Assembly (NCBI GenBank): GCA_003220595.1
Contig: QHSZ01000068.1
Span: 1 to 47,501 of the forward strand
From: Candidatus Rokuibacteriota bacterium
GTDB taxonomy: Bacteria > Methylomirabilota > Methylomirabilia > Rokubacteriales > CSP1-6
DNA length: 47,501 nucleotides
Reading direction: 5' to 3'
In this document: positions 23,848 to 31,483 of the stretch, piece after piece
Layout: each line of letters opens with the position of its first letter
Position numbering within the stretch: position 1 is the first letter of the stretch
The notes under the pieces: model-generated
What the model was told of the DNA's origin: nothing
What the model saw: the letters and a program-made list of their open reading frames with translations, nothing else
The model's database searches: none
Translations under genes and position numbers: made by a program

Positions 23848-24402
23848 ATGCAGACGGTGCTGAAGGATGTCGAGGCCAGGATGACCGTCGCGCTCGACAC
23901 GCTCGGGCGCGAGTTCGCGACCGTGCGTACGGGCCGCGCCTCGGCCGGGCTCCTCGACGGCATCCGCGTGGACTACTACGGGACGCCCACGCCGGTGAAC
24001 CAGATGGCCTCCGTGTCGGTGCCGGACGCGCGGACGCTGGTGATCCAGCCCTGGGAGGCGGCGCAGCTCAAGGCGATCGAGAAGGCGATCATGACCTCCG
24101 ACCTCGGGCTCACGCCCCAGAACGACGGCAAGGTCATCCGCCTCGCGATGCCGTCGCCGACCGAGGAGCGCCGCAAGCAGCTGGCCAAGACCGTCCACAA
24201 GCTGGCCGAGGACTCTCGGATCGCCATCCGAAACGTCCGCCGCGAGGCCAACGATCGGCTCAAGGCTATGGCGAAGGACAAGAAGGTCTCGGAGGATGAG
24301 GAGCGTCGCGGCCACGACCAGATCCAGAAGACCACCGACAAGTTCATCGCCCGGGTGGACGAGCTCCTGAAGAAGAAGGAGCAGGAAATTTTGTCCTTCT
24401 AG
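23848..24402 (+). CDS. frr: ribosome recycling factor
   Basis: RRF works with EF-G to split ribosomes after termination. The 184-residue protein has the normal length and two-domain layout: helix 1 (VLKDVEARMTVALDTLGREFATVRTGRAS) is followed by domain II (VDYYGTPTPVNQMASVSVPDARTLVIQPWE, IMTSDLGLTPQNDGKVIRLAMP), then helices 2 and 3 (TEERRKQLAKTVHKLAEDSRIAIRNVRREAND, ending KKKEQEILSF). Arginines of the RNVRRE segment contact 23S rRNA in known structures. It starts 5 bp after pyrH with GGAGGAGG at 23831-23838 as ribosome site. No anomaly seen. Confidence 0.97.
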   Translation: MQTVLKDVEARMTVALDTLGREFATVRTGRASAGLLDGIRVDYYGTPTPVNQMASVSVPDARTLVIQPWEAAQLKAIEKAIMTSDLGLTPQNDGKVIRLAMPSPTEERRKQLAKTVHKLAEDSRIAIRNVRREANDRLKAMAKDKKVSEDEERRGHDQIQKTTDKFIARVDELLKKKEQEILSF

Positions 24403-24425
24403 GGCGAATATGAGATGACCTTCCC

Positions 24426-25208
24426 ATGGCGCTGAGACCCGCGAGAGCGTACCGGCACACCGACCTGACGACGCTCGGCAAGACCGAGCTCCTGGAGGTC
24501 GTACGGTCGCAGCCGATCCCCGAGCACATCGCCGTCATCATGGACGGCAACGGCCGCTGGGCGACGCGGCGCGGCTTCCCGCGCGTCGCGGGCCACCGGG
24601 AGGGCGTGAAGACGGCGCGGGCGATCGTGCGCGCGGCCGAGGCGCTCGGACTGCGGTACCTGACGCTGTACGCCTTCTCGACGGAGAACTGGAGCCGCCC
24701 GGCACAGGAAGTCTCGACGCTCATGAAGCTGCTCGAGCGCGCGATCCGGTCGGAGCTTCCCGATCTCATGGCGCGCAACACGCGCTTCCGCGTCGTCGGC
24801 CGGCCGAACGGGGTGCCCGCGGCCGTGCGGCAGGGGCTCGAGCACGTGGTCCGGGAGACCCAGCACAACACCGGGCTCCACATCCTGCTGGCCTTCAACT
24901 ATGGCGGGCGCGACGAGCTCGTCGACGCCTTTCGCGTCCTGGCGCGCCAGGTGCAGGCCGGCGAGCTCGATCCAGACGACGTGTCCGAGAAGCACATCCG
25001 CCAGGCGCTCTACACCGCCGACATCCCCGATCCGGACCTGCTGATCCGCACGAGTGGCGAGATGCGCGTGTCGAACTTCCTCCTGTGGCAGATCGCGTAC
25101 ACGGAGCTCTGGGTCACCCCGACGCTCTGGCCCGACTTCGGTCCCGCCGACCTTTACCGCGCCGTCGCCGAGTTCCAGCGGCGCACGCGTCGCTTCGGGG
25201 GCGTATGA
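24426..25208 (+). CDS. uppS: undecaprenyl diphosphate synthase (cis-prenyltransferase)
   Basis: UppS adds isopentenyl units to farnesyl diphosphate, making the C55 carrier for cell-wall and other glycans. The 260-residue protein has IPEHIAVIMDGNGRWATRRG with catalytic Asp40, GHREGVKTARAIV, LTLYAFSTENWSRP, a FNYGGRDELVDAF segment and PDPDLLIRTSGEMRVSNFLLWQ, including the RxSGExRxSNF pattern. About 30 residues precede the usual start; GTG/ATG alternatives nearer IPEHIA are absent, so ATG 24426 stands. It is the source of the polyprenyl phosphate that the GT2/GT39 operon at 12518-17688 would need. It overlaps dxr by 4 nt (ATGA); cdsA, usually between them, is missing. Confidence 0.96.
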   Translation: MALRPARAYRHTDLTTLGKTELLEVVRSQPIPEHIAVIMDGNGRWATRRGFPRVAGHREGVKTARAIVRAAEALGLRYLTLYAFSTENWSRPAQEVSTLMKLLERAIRSELPDLMARNTRFRVVGRPNGVPAAVRQGLEHVVRETQHNTGLHILLAFNYGGRDELVDAFRVLARQVQAGELDPDDVSEKHIRQALYTADIPDPDLLIRTSGEMRVSNFLLWQIAYTELWVTPTLWPDFGPADLYRAVAEFQRRTRRFGGV

Positions 25209-26368
25209 AGCGGCTCACGCTCCTCGGTGCGACGGGGTCGATCGGGCTCCGCACTCTCGAGATCGTCTCGAGCTTCCCGGAAGAGTTCCAGGTGGCGGGG
25301 CTCGCGGCGCGCGGGTCGAACGTCGAGCTGATCGCGGATCTCTGCCGCAAGTTCTCGCCGGCCGCGGTCGCGCTGCTCGACCGCGGCGCGGTGGACCGCC
25401 TGAGCCGCCTCCTCGCGCCACCGCGGCCCGAGCTGCTCGCCGGACCAGAGGGGCTCGTCGCGCTCGCCCGGGACGCCGAGGCCGACGTCATCGTGTCGGC
25501 GCTCGTGGGTGCCGCCGGGCTCCTGCCGACGATGGCGGGGATCCTGGCCGGGCGCACCGTGGCGCTCGCCAACAAGGAGACGCTGGTGATGGCCGGGAAC
25601 CTGATGACGGCGGCCGCCCGACGGCGTGGCGTCAAGCTCCTGCCGGTCGACTCCGAGCACAGCGCCATCTTCCAGTGTCTCGTCGGCCACAACCGCGGCG
25701 ACGTCCACCGGATCCTCCTCACCGCGTCCGGCGGGCCATTCCGCGAGACGCCGAGGGCCCGGCTGGCCACGGTGACGGTCGAGGACGCGCTCCGGCACCC
25801 GACGTGGAAGATGGGCGCGAAGATCACGATCGACTCAGCGACGCTCATGAACAAGGGGCTCGAGATCATCGAGGCGCGCTGGCTCTTCGACCTGACGCCC
25901 GACCGCGTCCAGGTCGTCGTCCACCCGCAGTCCATCATCCACTCGATGGTCGAGTACATCGACGGCTCCGTCATCGCGCAGCTCGGCGTCGCCGACATGG
26001 GCGTGCCGATCCTGTATGCGCTCACGTACCCGGAGCGACGGCCGACGCCGGCCGCGCGGCTCGATCTCACGCGGGTGGGCCAGCTGACCTTCTTCGAGCC
26101 CGACACGGAAAAGTTCCCGTGCCTGCGCCTCGCGCGGACGGCACTCGAGCACGGGAGCGCCGCCCCCGTCGTCCTCAACGCCGCGAACGAGATCGCCGTG
26201 GCGGCTTTCCTCGAGCGGCGGATCGGATTCAACGACATCGCCGCCCTCATCGAGCGGGCGCTCGGCGACGCGCGGACCGACGACGTCGCGTCCATCGAGG
26301 AGTGCGTCGCCGTCGACGTGGAGACGCGTGCCCGCGTCCGCACGCTCGTGGAGGGGCGGACGGCGTGA
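25205..26368 (+). CDS. dxr: 1-deoxy-D-xylulose 5-phosphate reductoisomerase
   Basis: Dxr converts DXP to MEP, the committed step of the MEP isoprenoid pathway. The 387-residue protein starts at ATG 25205 in an ATGA overlap with uppS. It shows the NADPH motif LTLLGATGSIGLRTLEI, ALANKETLVMAG, the metal-binding LLPVDSEHSAIFQ, LTASGGPFRE, DALRHPTWKMGAKITIDSATLMNKGLE, and the VHPQSIIHSMVEY loop. The C-terminal helical domain (VVLNAANEIAVAAFL) is complete. It is the fosmidomycin target in other bacteria. With ispG downstream, two MEP enzymes sit in this unit beside uppS, a consumer of their product. Confidence 0.97.
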   Translation: MKRLTLLGATGSIGLRTLEIVSSFPEEFQVAGLAARGSNVELIADLCRKFSPAAVALLDRGAVDRLSRLLAPPRPELLAGPEGLVALARDAEADVIVSALVGAAGLLPTMAGILAGRTVALANKETLVMAGNLMTAAARRRGVKLLPVDSEHSAIFQCLVGHNRGDVHRILLTASGGPFRETPRARLATVTVEDALRHPTWKMGAKITIDSATLMNKGLEIIEARWLFDLTPDRVQVVVHPQSIIHSMVEYIDGSVIAQLGVADMGVPILYALTYPERRPTPAARLDLTRVGQLTFFEPDTEKFPCLRLARTALEHGSAAPVVLNAANEIAVAAFLERRIGFNDIAALIERALGDARTDDVASIEECVAVDVETRARVRTLVEGRTA

Positions 26369-27729
26369 CCACGCTCGTCTCCTTCGTCGTCGTCGTCGGC
26401 ATCCTGATCCTCATCCACGAGCTCGGGCACTTCTTTGTGGCGCGGCTGTGCGGGGTCGGCGTGGAGCGCTTCTCCATCGGGTTCGGCCCGGTGCTGCTCC
26501 GCTGGCGCGGCAAGGAGACCGAGTACTGCCTCTCGGCGATCCCGATGGGCGGCTACGTGAAGATGCTCGGCGAGGAGAGCCCACTCGAGGGCGGCCCGAC
26601 GATCACCTACGATCCGACCAAGGCGTTCGCCCTCAAGCCGCTCCCGGCCCGCTTCCTCATCGTCTTCGCCGGACCCGGAATGAACTTCGTCCTGGCCGCG
26701 CTCCTCTTCGCGGCGGTCCTCGCGACCGTCGGGCGGCCCGTGTGGCCGGCGCTCGTGGGGCGGGTCGTCGAGGGCAGTCCGGCGGCGGCCGCGGGGCTCA
26801 GGACCGGCGATCTCGTCACGCGCGTGGACGGGCGCGAGGTCTCGAACTGGGAAGACCTCGAGCGCGCGGTGGCCGGCTCGGGCGGCAACGCGCTCACGTT
26901 GACCGTGCAGCGCGGCGGCGCGGCGCAGACGGTGAGCCTGACCCCGCGCCGGACGACCGTGCGCGACCCGATCTTCCGCGACCCGAAGGAGGCCTGGGAG
27001 CTCGGCGCGGGACCGCAGCTCACGCCGCAGATCGGCTCGGTCAACCCCGGCTCGCCGGCCGAGCGGGCCGACGTGCGCGCCGGCGATCTCGTCATCGCGG
27101 TCGGGGGCCAGCCTGTCTACACGCCCGACGAGCTCATGCAGGCGATCCAGAAGCGCGGCGGCCAGACCTTCGAGCTCACGCTGGAGCGCGACGGGCGGCC
27201 GCAGGTGGTGAGCGTGACGGCGAGTTCCGTCCGGGAGAGGGGGCCGGGCGGTCAGGAGACGGAGATCGGTCGCATCGGCGTCGGTATCGTCACGAAGGTC
27301 GTCCGGTACGAAGCCTACGATCCGCTCGTCGCCTTCGGCTACGGCTGGGTGAAGACGTGGGAGATGACGGCGCTGACGGTCAAGGCCTTCTGGAAGCTCG
27401 TGTCGCGGCAGATCGAATCGTCGAACATCGGCGGTCCGATCCAGATCGCCACCGAAGCGGGACGCCAGGCCAAGGAGGGCGTGGGCGCGCTCGTCCTCTT
27501 CACGGCCTACATCAGCGTGAACCTGGCCGTGCTGAACCTGCTGCCCGTACCCATGCTCGACGGCGGGCATCTCTTCTTCTTCGTCATCGAGGCGGTGCTC
27601 GGCCGACCGCTCTCGCTCAAGAAGCGCGAGGCGGCCCAGCAGCTCGGGTTCGTTTTGCTGATGCTCCTCATGGCGTACGCGCTCTACAATGACTTGGTGC
27701 GGATCGACGCGTTCAAAATCTTCCGATAG
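26365..27729 (+). CDS. rseP: RIP-type site-2 zinc metalloprotease
   Basis: RseP cleaves membrane-embedded anti-sigma factors and leftover signal peptides. The 454-residue protein begins at GTG 26365, overlapping dxr by 4 nt. The first membrane helix holds the zinc site HELGH (His18, Glu19, His22). The second site is LNLLPVPMLDGGH near residue 400. Two PDZ domains lie between: about 115-200 (VVEGSPAAAAGLRTGDLVTRVDGREV) and 210-300 (IGSVNPGSPAERADVRAGDLVIAVGG). Four membrane segments are expected. The protein is of normal length. Its substrate anti-sigma factor is not in the window. Confidence 0.96.
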   Translation: MTTLVSFVVVVGILILIHELGHFFVARLCGVGVERFSIGFGPVLLRWRGKETEYCLSAIPMGGYVKMLGEESPLEGGPTITYDPTKAFALKPLPARFLIVFAGPGMNFVLAALLFAAVLATVGRPVWPALVGRVVEGSPAAAAGLRTGDLVTRVDGREVSNWEDLERAVAGSGGNALTLTVQRGGAAQTVSLTPRRTTVRDPIFRDPKEAWELGAGPQLTPQIGSVNPGSPAERADVRAGDLVIAVGGQPVYTPDELMQAIQKRGGQTFELTLERDGRPQVVSVTASSVRERGPGGQETEIGRIGVGIVTKVVRYEAYDPLVAFGYGWVKTWEMTALTVKAFWKLVSRQIESSNIGGPIQIATEAGRQAKEGVGALVLFTAYISVNLAVLNLLPVPMLDGGHLFFFVIEAVLGRPLSLKKREAAQQLGFVLLMLLMAYALYNDLVRIDAFKIFR

Positions 27730-27738
27730 GACGGGGCG

Positions 27739-28833
27739 ATGATCACACGGCGGAAGACGCGGCAGCTACAGCTGGGCAACGTCAAGGTGGGCGGCGGCGC
27801 GCCGATCACGGTGCAGTCGATGACCAAGACCGACACGCGCGACGTCCAGGCGACGCTGCTCGAGATCTGGTCGCTCGAGGCGGCGGGCTGCGACATCGTC
27901 CGGTGCGCGGTGCCCGTCCGGGAGGCTGCCGAGAAGCTCGGCGAGATCAGGCGGCAGATCCGGATCCCGCTCGTGGCCGACATCCACTTCAACTACAAGC
28001 TTGCGCTGATCGCCCTCGAGCAAGGGGTGGACGGGCTTCGCCTGAACCCGGGTAACATCGGCGGCAAGCAGTTCGTCCAGGAGGTTGTGAACCTCGCGAA
28101 GGACAAGCGGATCCCGGTCCGGATCGGGGTCAACGCGGGCTCCCTCGAGAAGGACCTGCTCGCGAAGTACAACGGCCCGACGCCGGAGGGCATGGTCGAA
28201 TCCGCGCTCCGCCACATCCGCATCCTCGAGGACTGCAACTATCCCGAGATGAAGGTTTCGCTGAAGGCGTCCGACCCGCGCATGATGATCGAGGCGTACC
28301 GGATGCTCGCCGACCAGGTCGAGTACCCGTTCCACCTCGGCGTCACGGAAGCGGGCACGCCCGGCGTCGGCACGATCAAGTCGGCGGTCGGGCTCGGCGC
28401 GCTCCTGTCCGAGGGCATCGGCGACACGATCCGCGTCTCGCTCTCGGCCGATCCGACCGAGGAAGTGCGGGTCGGGATCGATATCCTGAAATCGCTCGGG
28501 CTCAGGAAGGGCGGCCTCACGTTCGTGTCGTGTCCCTCGTGCGGGCGCGCCGACGTCGACCTGGTCAAGCTCGCAAAGGAAGTCGAGGACGAGTTCCGCG
28601 GCCTGAACGAGGAGATCCACATCGCGGTCATGGGCTGCGAGGTCAACGGTCCGGGCGAGGCGCGCGCGGCGGACATCGGTGTCGCCGGCGGGCGCGGGAT
28701 CGGGCTCATCTTCAAGGGCGGCGCGGTCATCCGCAAGGTGGCCGAGAAGGACATCGTCACGACGATGCGCGAAGAGGTCGACAAGTTCATCGCCGAGCGT
28801 CGTGCGGCGAAGGCGGCGGCGGTCCCGGACTGA
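27739..28833 (+). CDS. ispG: (E)-4-hydroxy-3-methylbut-2-enyl-diphosphate synthase (flavodoxin/ferredoxin)
   Basis: IspG opens the MEcPP ring to HMBPP using two electrons through a [4Fe-4S] cluster. The 364-residue protein has the TIM-barrel part (GGAPITVQSMTKTDTRDV, LVADIHFNYKLALIALEQGVDGLRLNPGNIG, RIGVNAGSLEKDLL) and the C-terminal cluster domain with CPSCGR and MGCEVNGPGEARAADIG, which supply three cysteines and a glutamate. It is the compact two-domain form without the plant-type insert. ATG 27739 lies 9 bp after rseP. The stop overlaps the start of a [2Fe-2S] ferredoxin-like gene (TGATG), suggesting that protein is its electron donor. Confidence 0.97.
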   Translation: MITRRKTRQLQLGNVKVGGGAPITVQSMTKTDTRDVQATLLEIWSLEAAGCDIVRCAVPVREAAEKLGEIRRQIRIPLVADIHFNYKLALIALEQGVDGLRLNPGNIGGKQFVQEVVNLAKDKRIPVRIGVNAGSLEKDLLAKYNGPTPEGMVESALRHIRILEDCNYPEMKVSLKASDPRMMIEAYRMLADQVEYPFHLGVTEAGTPGVGTIKSAVGLGALLSEGIGDTIRVSLSADPTEEVRVGIDILKSLGLRKGGLTFVSCPSCGRADVDLVKLAKEVEDEFRGLNEEIHIAVMGCEVNGPGEARAADIGVAGGRGIGLIFKGGAVIRKVAEKDIVTTMREEVDKFIAERRAAKAAAVPD

Positions 28834-29165
28834 TGGGGCAGTACCGGACCCACGTCTTCGTGTGCACCTCGGGCGATACATGCCCGACGCAGGGTGACGT
28901 GGAGCAGTTCGTGAAGTACCTCCGCGGCGAGGCGGCCAAGGCCGGCCTCAAGGACGAGGTCAGGATTAACAAGGCGGGCTGCTTCTCGCAATGCGGCCAC
29001 GGCCCGATGATGGTGGTCTACCCCGAGGACGTCTGGTATGGCGGCGTCTCTGCGGCGGACCTCACGGAGATCTTCGAGTCGCACATCGTGGGCGGCAAGC
29101 CGGTCGACCGTCTCCGCTACCAGCCGGGCGTCAAAGGGGCCAACAAGAAGAAGGACGCGAAGTAA
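28833..29165 (+). CDS. thioredoxin-fold [2Fe-2S] ferredoxin
   Basis: This 110-residue protein shares one base with the ispG stop (TGATG). It reads like the thioredoxin-like [2Fe-2S] family (NuoE-C-terminal/Shethna-type): strand HVFVCTSGDTC with Cys11 and Cys17, helix VEQFVKYLRGEAAKAGL, strand EVRINKAGCFSQCGHGP with Cys50 and Cys54, then PMMVVYPEDVWYGGVSAADL. The four cysteines and the GP-MMVVYP turn are characteristic. A basic tail (GVKGANKKKDAK) ends it. Such ferredoxins pass single electrons in the cytoplasm. Overlap with ispG, which needs a low-potential donor, makes IspG the most likely partner; this is inference from position. Confidence 0.85.
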   Translation: MGQYRTHVFVCTSGDTCPTQGDVEQFVKYLRGEAAKAGLKDEVRINKAGCFSQCGHGPMMVVYPEDVWYGGVSAADLTEIFESHIVGGKPVDRLRYQPGVKGANKKKDAK

Positions 29166-29167
29166 CC

Positions 29168-30865
29168 GTGCGCCGGTCGAAGTCGCTCGTCCCGACGCTA
29201 CGGGAAGATCCCGCCGACGCCGAAGCGCTCAGTCACCGCCTCATGCTCCGCGCGGGGCTCGTCCGGCAGCTCGCCGCCGGGATCTACGTCTACCTCCCGC
29301 TCGGTCAGCGCGTGCTCGACAAGGTCAACACGATCGTCCGCGAGGAGATGAACGCGATCGGCGGGCAGGAGATCACGATGCCCGTCGTCCAGCCCGCCGA
29401 GCTCTGGCAGCAGTCGGGGCGGTGGGAGGGCATCAACGAGATGTTCAAGCTGAAGGACCGCTGGGGACGCGACCTCTGCCTCGGCATGACGCACGAGGAG
29501 GTCGTGGCGTGGCTCGCCGCGCACGAAATCCGCTCGTACCGCGACCTGCCGCAGATCTGGTACCAGATCCAGACCAAGGAGCGGGACGAAGCGCGGCCAC
29601 GCTCGGGCGTCCTCCGGACGCGCGAGTTCCTCATGAAGGATTCCTACACGCTCGACCCCGACGTCGCGGCGCTCGACCGCTCGTATGCCGCGCACGAGCG
29701 GGCCTACCGGCGGATCTTCGATCGCTGCGGCCTGCGCTACTACGTTGTGCAGTCGGACACCGGCATGATGGGTGGCCTCGGCTCGCACGAGTTCATGGCG
29801 CCGAGCGCGGCGGGTGAGGACGAGGTGGCGCTGTGCGCGGGATGCGGCTACGCCGCCAACGTCGAGCTGGCGCGCGGCGTCCCCGCGGCGCCCGAGTCCC
29901 CCGTCTGGACACGCCAGGAGGTGGCCACGCCGAACGTGCGCACGATCGCCGAGGTGTCGCAGCTCCTCGGGATCGATCCGCGGCTCACGCTCAAGTCGCT
30001 CCTCTATGTCGCGAAGACCTCGGGACCGGTCCTCGTCCTCGTGCGTGGCGACCACGCGCTCCACGAGCGGAAGCTCGCGCGCGCGCTCGGCGAGGAGTTC
30101 CGCGCCGCGCACCCGGACGAGGTGCGCGGCGCGCTGGGCGCGCCGGTGGGTTCCGTCGGGCCGGTCGGCGCCCGCGTGCCGATCGTGGCCGACGAGGCGC
30201 TCCGGACCGGGACGTACGTCGTCGGCGCCAACCGCGAAGGCTTCCACCTGAAGGGTGTCGCGCCGGGCCGCGACTTCGCGTGCCGGTTCGCCGATCTCCA
30301 CGCGGTGGCGCCCGGCGAGGCATGCACGGTCTGCGGCAAGCCGCTCGCGGTCGAGCGCGTCATCGAGATCGGCAACATCTTCAAGCTCGGCACGAAATAC
30401 TCGGTGCCCCTCAAGGCAACGTACCTCGACGAGGCGGGGCGCGAGCAGCCGATCGTGATGGGTAGCTATGGGATCGGTCCCGCGCGTATCGCCGCGGCGG
30501 CGATCGAGCAGCTCGCCGACCAGGACGGCGTCGTCTGGCCGTGGTCGATCGCGCCCTTCCAGGTCTATGTCGTCGTCGTCTCGGTGAAGGACGCGGCCCA
30601 GCTCGGCGCGGCCGAGCAGATCTACGGCGAGTGCTGGGGGCAAGGGCTCGAGGCGATCCTCGACGACCGGGACGAGCGCCCCGGTGTGAAGTTCAAAGAC
30701 GCCGACCTCCTCGGCATTCCGGTCCGCATCACTGTCGGTAACTCCTTCGTGAAGGAGGGGCTCGTCGAGGTCCGGAGCCGCCGGACGCGCCAGGAGCGTC
30801 GCGTCGGCCAGGGCGAGGTCGTGGCGGCCGTGCGCGCCATGGAGGCCGAGGAGGGCCGGACGTAG
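29168..30865 (+). CDS. proS: prolyl-tRNA synthetase (bacterial type)
   Basis: ProRS charges tRNA-Pro with proline. The 565-residue protein is the bacterial type with an editing insertion. Class II motif 1 lies around GIYVYLPLGQRVLDKVNTIVREEM. Motif 2 runs TKERDEARPRSGVLRTREFLMKD in part (RPRSGVLRTREFLMKDSYT). The INS editing domain occupies about 220-385 (LLGIDPRLTLKSLLYVA, VLVRGDHALHERKL). Motif 3 is MGSYGIGPARIAAAAIEQ. The anticodon-binding domain closes the protein (VVVVSVKDAAQLGAAEQIY, LDDRDERPGVKFKDADLLGIP). The start is GTG 29168, 2 bp after the ferredoxin stop and inside normal family length. It appears to end this long unit: a terminator lies 65 bp downstream. Confidence 0.96.
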   Translation: MRRSKSLVPTLREDPADAEALSHRLMLRAGLVRQLAAGIYVYLPLGQRVLDKVNTIVREEMNAIGGQEITMPVVQPAELWQQSGRWEGINEMFKLKDRWGRDLCLGMTHEEVVAWLAAHEIRSYRDLPQIWYQIQTKERDEARPRSGVLRTREFLMKDSYTLDPDVAALDRSYAAHERAYRRIFDRCGLRYYVVQSDTGMMGGLGSHEFMAPSAAGEDEVALCAGCGYAANVELARGVPAAPESPVWTRQEVATPNVRTIAEVSQLLGIDPRLTLKSLLYVAKTSGPVLVLVRGDHALHERKLARALGEEFRAAHPDEVRGALGAPVGSVGPVGARVPIVADEALRTGTYVVGANREGFHLKGVAPGRDFACRFADLHAVAPGEACTVCGKPLAVERVIEIGNIFKLGTKYSVPLKATYLDEAGREQPIVMGSYGIGPARIAAAAIEQLADQDGVVWPWSIAPFQVYVVVVSVKDAAQLGAAEQIYGECWGQGLEAILDDRDERPGVKFKDADLLGIPVRITVGNSFVKEGLVEVRSRRTRQERRVGQGEVVAAVRAMEAEEGRT

Positions 30866-30897
30866 TCCCGCTCACGTGCCCCGAGGCACGCTGAGCC

Positions 30898-30926
30898 TTG
30901 CCACGGCAGCTGATACGTGCTAAATT
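30898..30926 (+). promoter_or_regulatory. putative sigma70 promoter of the rimP-nusA-infB operon
   Basis: TTGCCA (30898-30903) and TAAATT (30921-30926) are 17 bp apart, matching consensus at 5/6 and 4/6 positions in a locally A/T-rich stretch. The likely start point is near 30933, at the 5' arm of the terminator hairpin that follows, about 55 bp before rimP. The -35 hexamer is identical to that proposed at 5072. Confidence 0.5.
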
Positions 30927-30930
30927 CTTG

Positions 30931-30957
30931 AAAAAGTGGGCGTTGCCCGCTTTTTTT
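30931..30957 (+). terminator. intrinsic terminator between proS and rimP, possibly an attenuator
   Basis: AAAAAGTGGGC (30931-30941), loop GTT, GCCCGCTTTTT (30945-30955) form an 11-bp stem including one G-U pair, followed by a run of seven Ts (30951-30957, shared with the stem). It is the clearest rho-independent terminator in the window. It should stop proS read-through; because the putative promoter directly precedes it, it may also control the downstream operon. Confidence 0.8.
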
Positions 30958-30988
30958 AGTTTTGCCCACGGGCAAGGGGAAAAGCCCA

Positions 30989-31456
30989 ATGGATGACGTG
31001 GAGCGGGTCGACCAGATCGAGGAGGTGGTCACGCCCGTGCTTCATGACCACGGGCTCCAGCTGGTGGATCTGGAGTGGCGTGCCCTGCGGCCGCGCTCAG
31101 TCCTGCGCCTGTTCGTCGACAAGCCCGGTGGCGTGGGCATCGGCGACTGCGAGCGGGCGAGCCGTGAGATCGGCGACGTGCTCGACGCGGCCGCGCTCAT
31201 CGAGGGCACGTACGATCTCGAGGTGTCCTCCCCAGGACTCGACCGGCAGCTCCGGAAGGACCGCGAGTTTCGCTGGGCCGTGGGCCGTCGCGTCAGGTGC
31301 TGGCTCGCGGGCGGTGAGGAGGTGCGCGGCCGACTCGCCGCGGTCGAGCCGGACCGGCTCGTCCTCGAGCGCGACGGAGGACGGGTGGAGTTGCCGCGCG
31401 GAGCGTTGACGAAGGCGCGCCTAGAGGCGGAGGTCCCCTGGCCCCGCAAGGCGTAG
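30989..31456 (+). CDS. rimP: ribosome maturation factor RimP
   Basis: RimP is needed for late maturation of the 30S subunit. I start at ATG 30989, preceded by AAGGGGA (30974-30980); a TTG at 30962 would lie inside the leader hairpins. The 155-residue protein has the N-terminal domain (VVTPVLHDHGLQLVDLEWRAL, LRLFVDKPGGVGIGDCERASREIGDVLDA, TYDLEVSSPGLDRQLRKDREF) and the C-terminal SH3-like domain (VGRRVRCWLAGGEEVRGRLAAVEPDRLVLE). It heads the rimP-nusA-infB operon, the order found in most bacteria, and nusA follows after 27 bp. Confidence 0.95.
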   Translation: MDDVERVDQIEEVVTPVLHDHGLQLVDLEWRALRPRSVLRLFVDKPGGVGIGDCERASREIGDVLDAAALIEGTYDLEVSSPGLDRQLRKDREFRWAVGRRVRCWLAGGEEVRGRLAAVEPDRLVLERDGGRVELPRGALTKARLEAEVPWPRKA

Positions 31457-31483
31457 AATCCCGGATAGGTGGTGCCGGGCACG

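Noticed and set aside
25114-27570. Long minus-strand open frame opposite dxr and rseP
   Set aside because: Translation has no recognisable domain and overlaps two confirmed genes; it is a third-position GC artefact.
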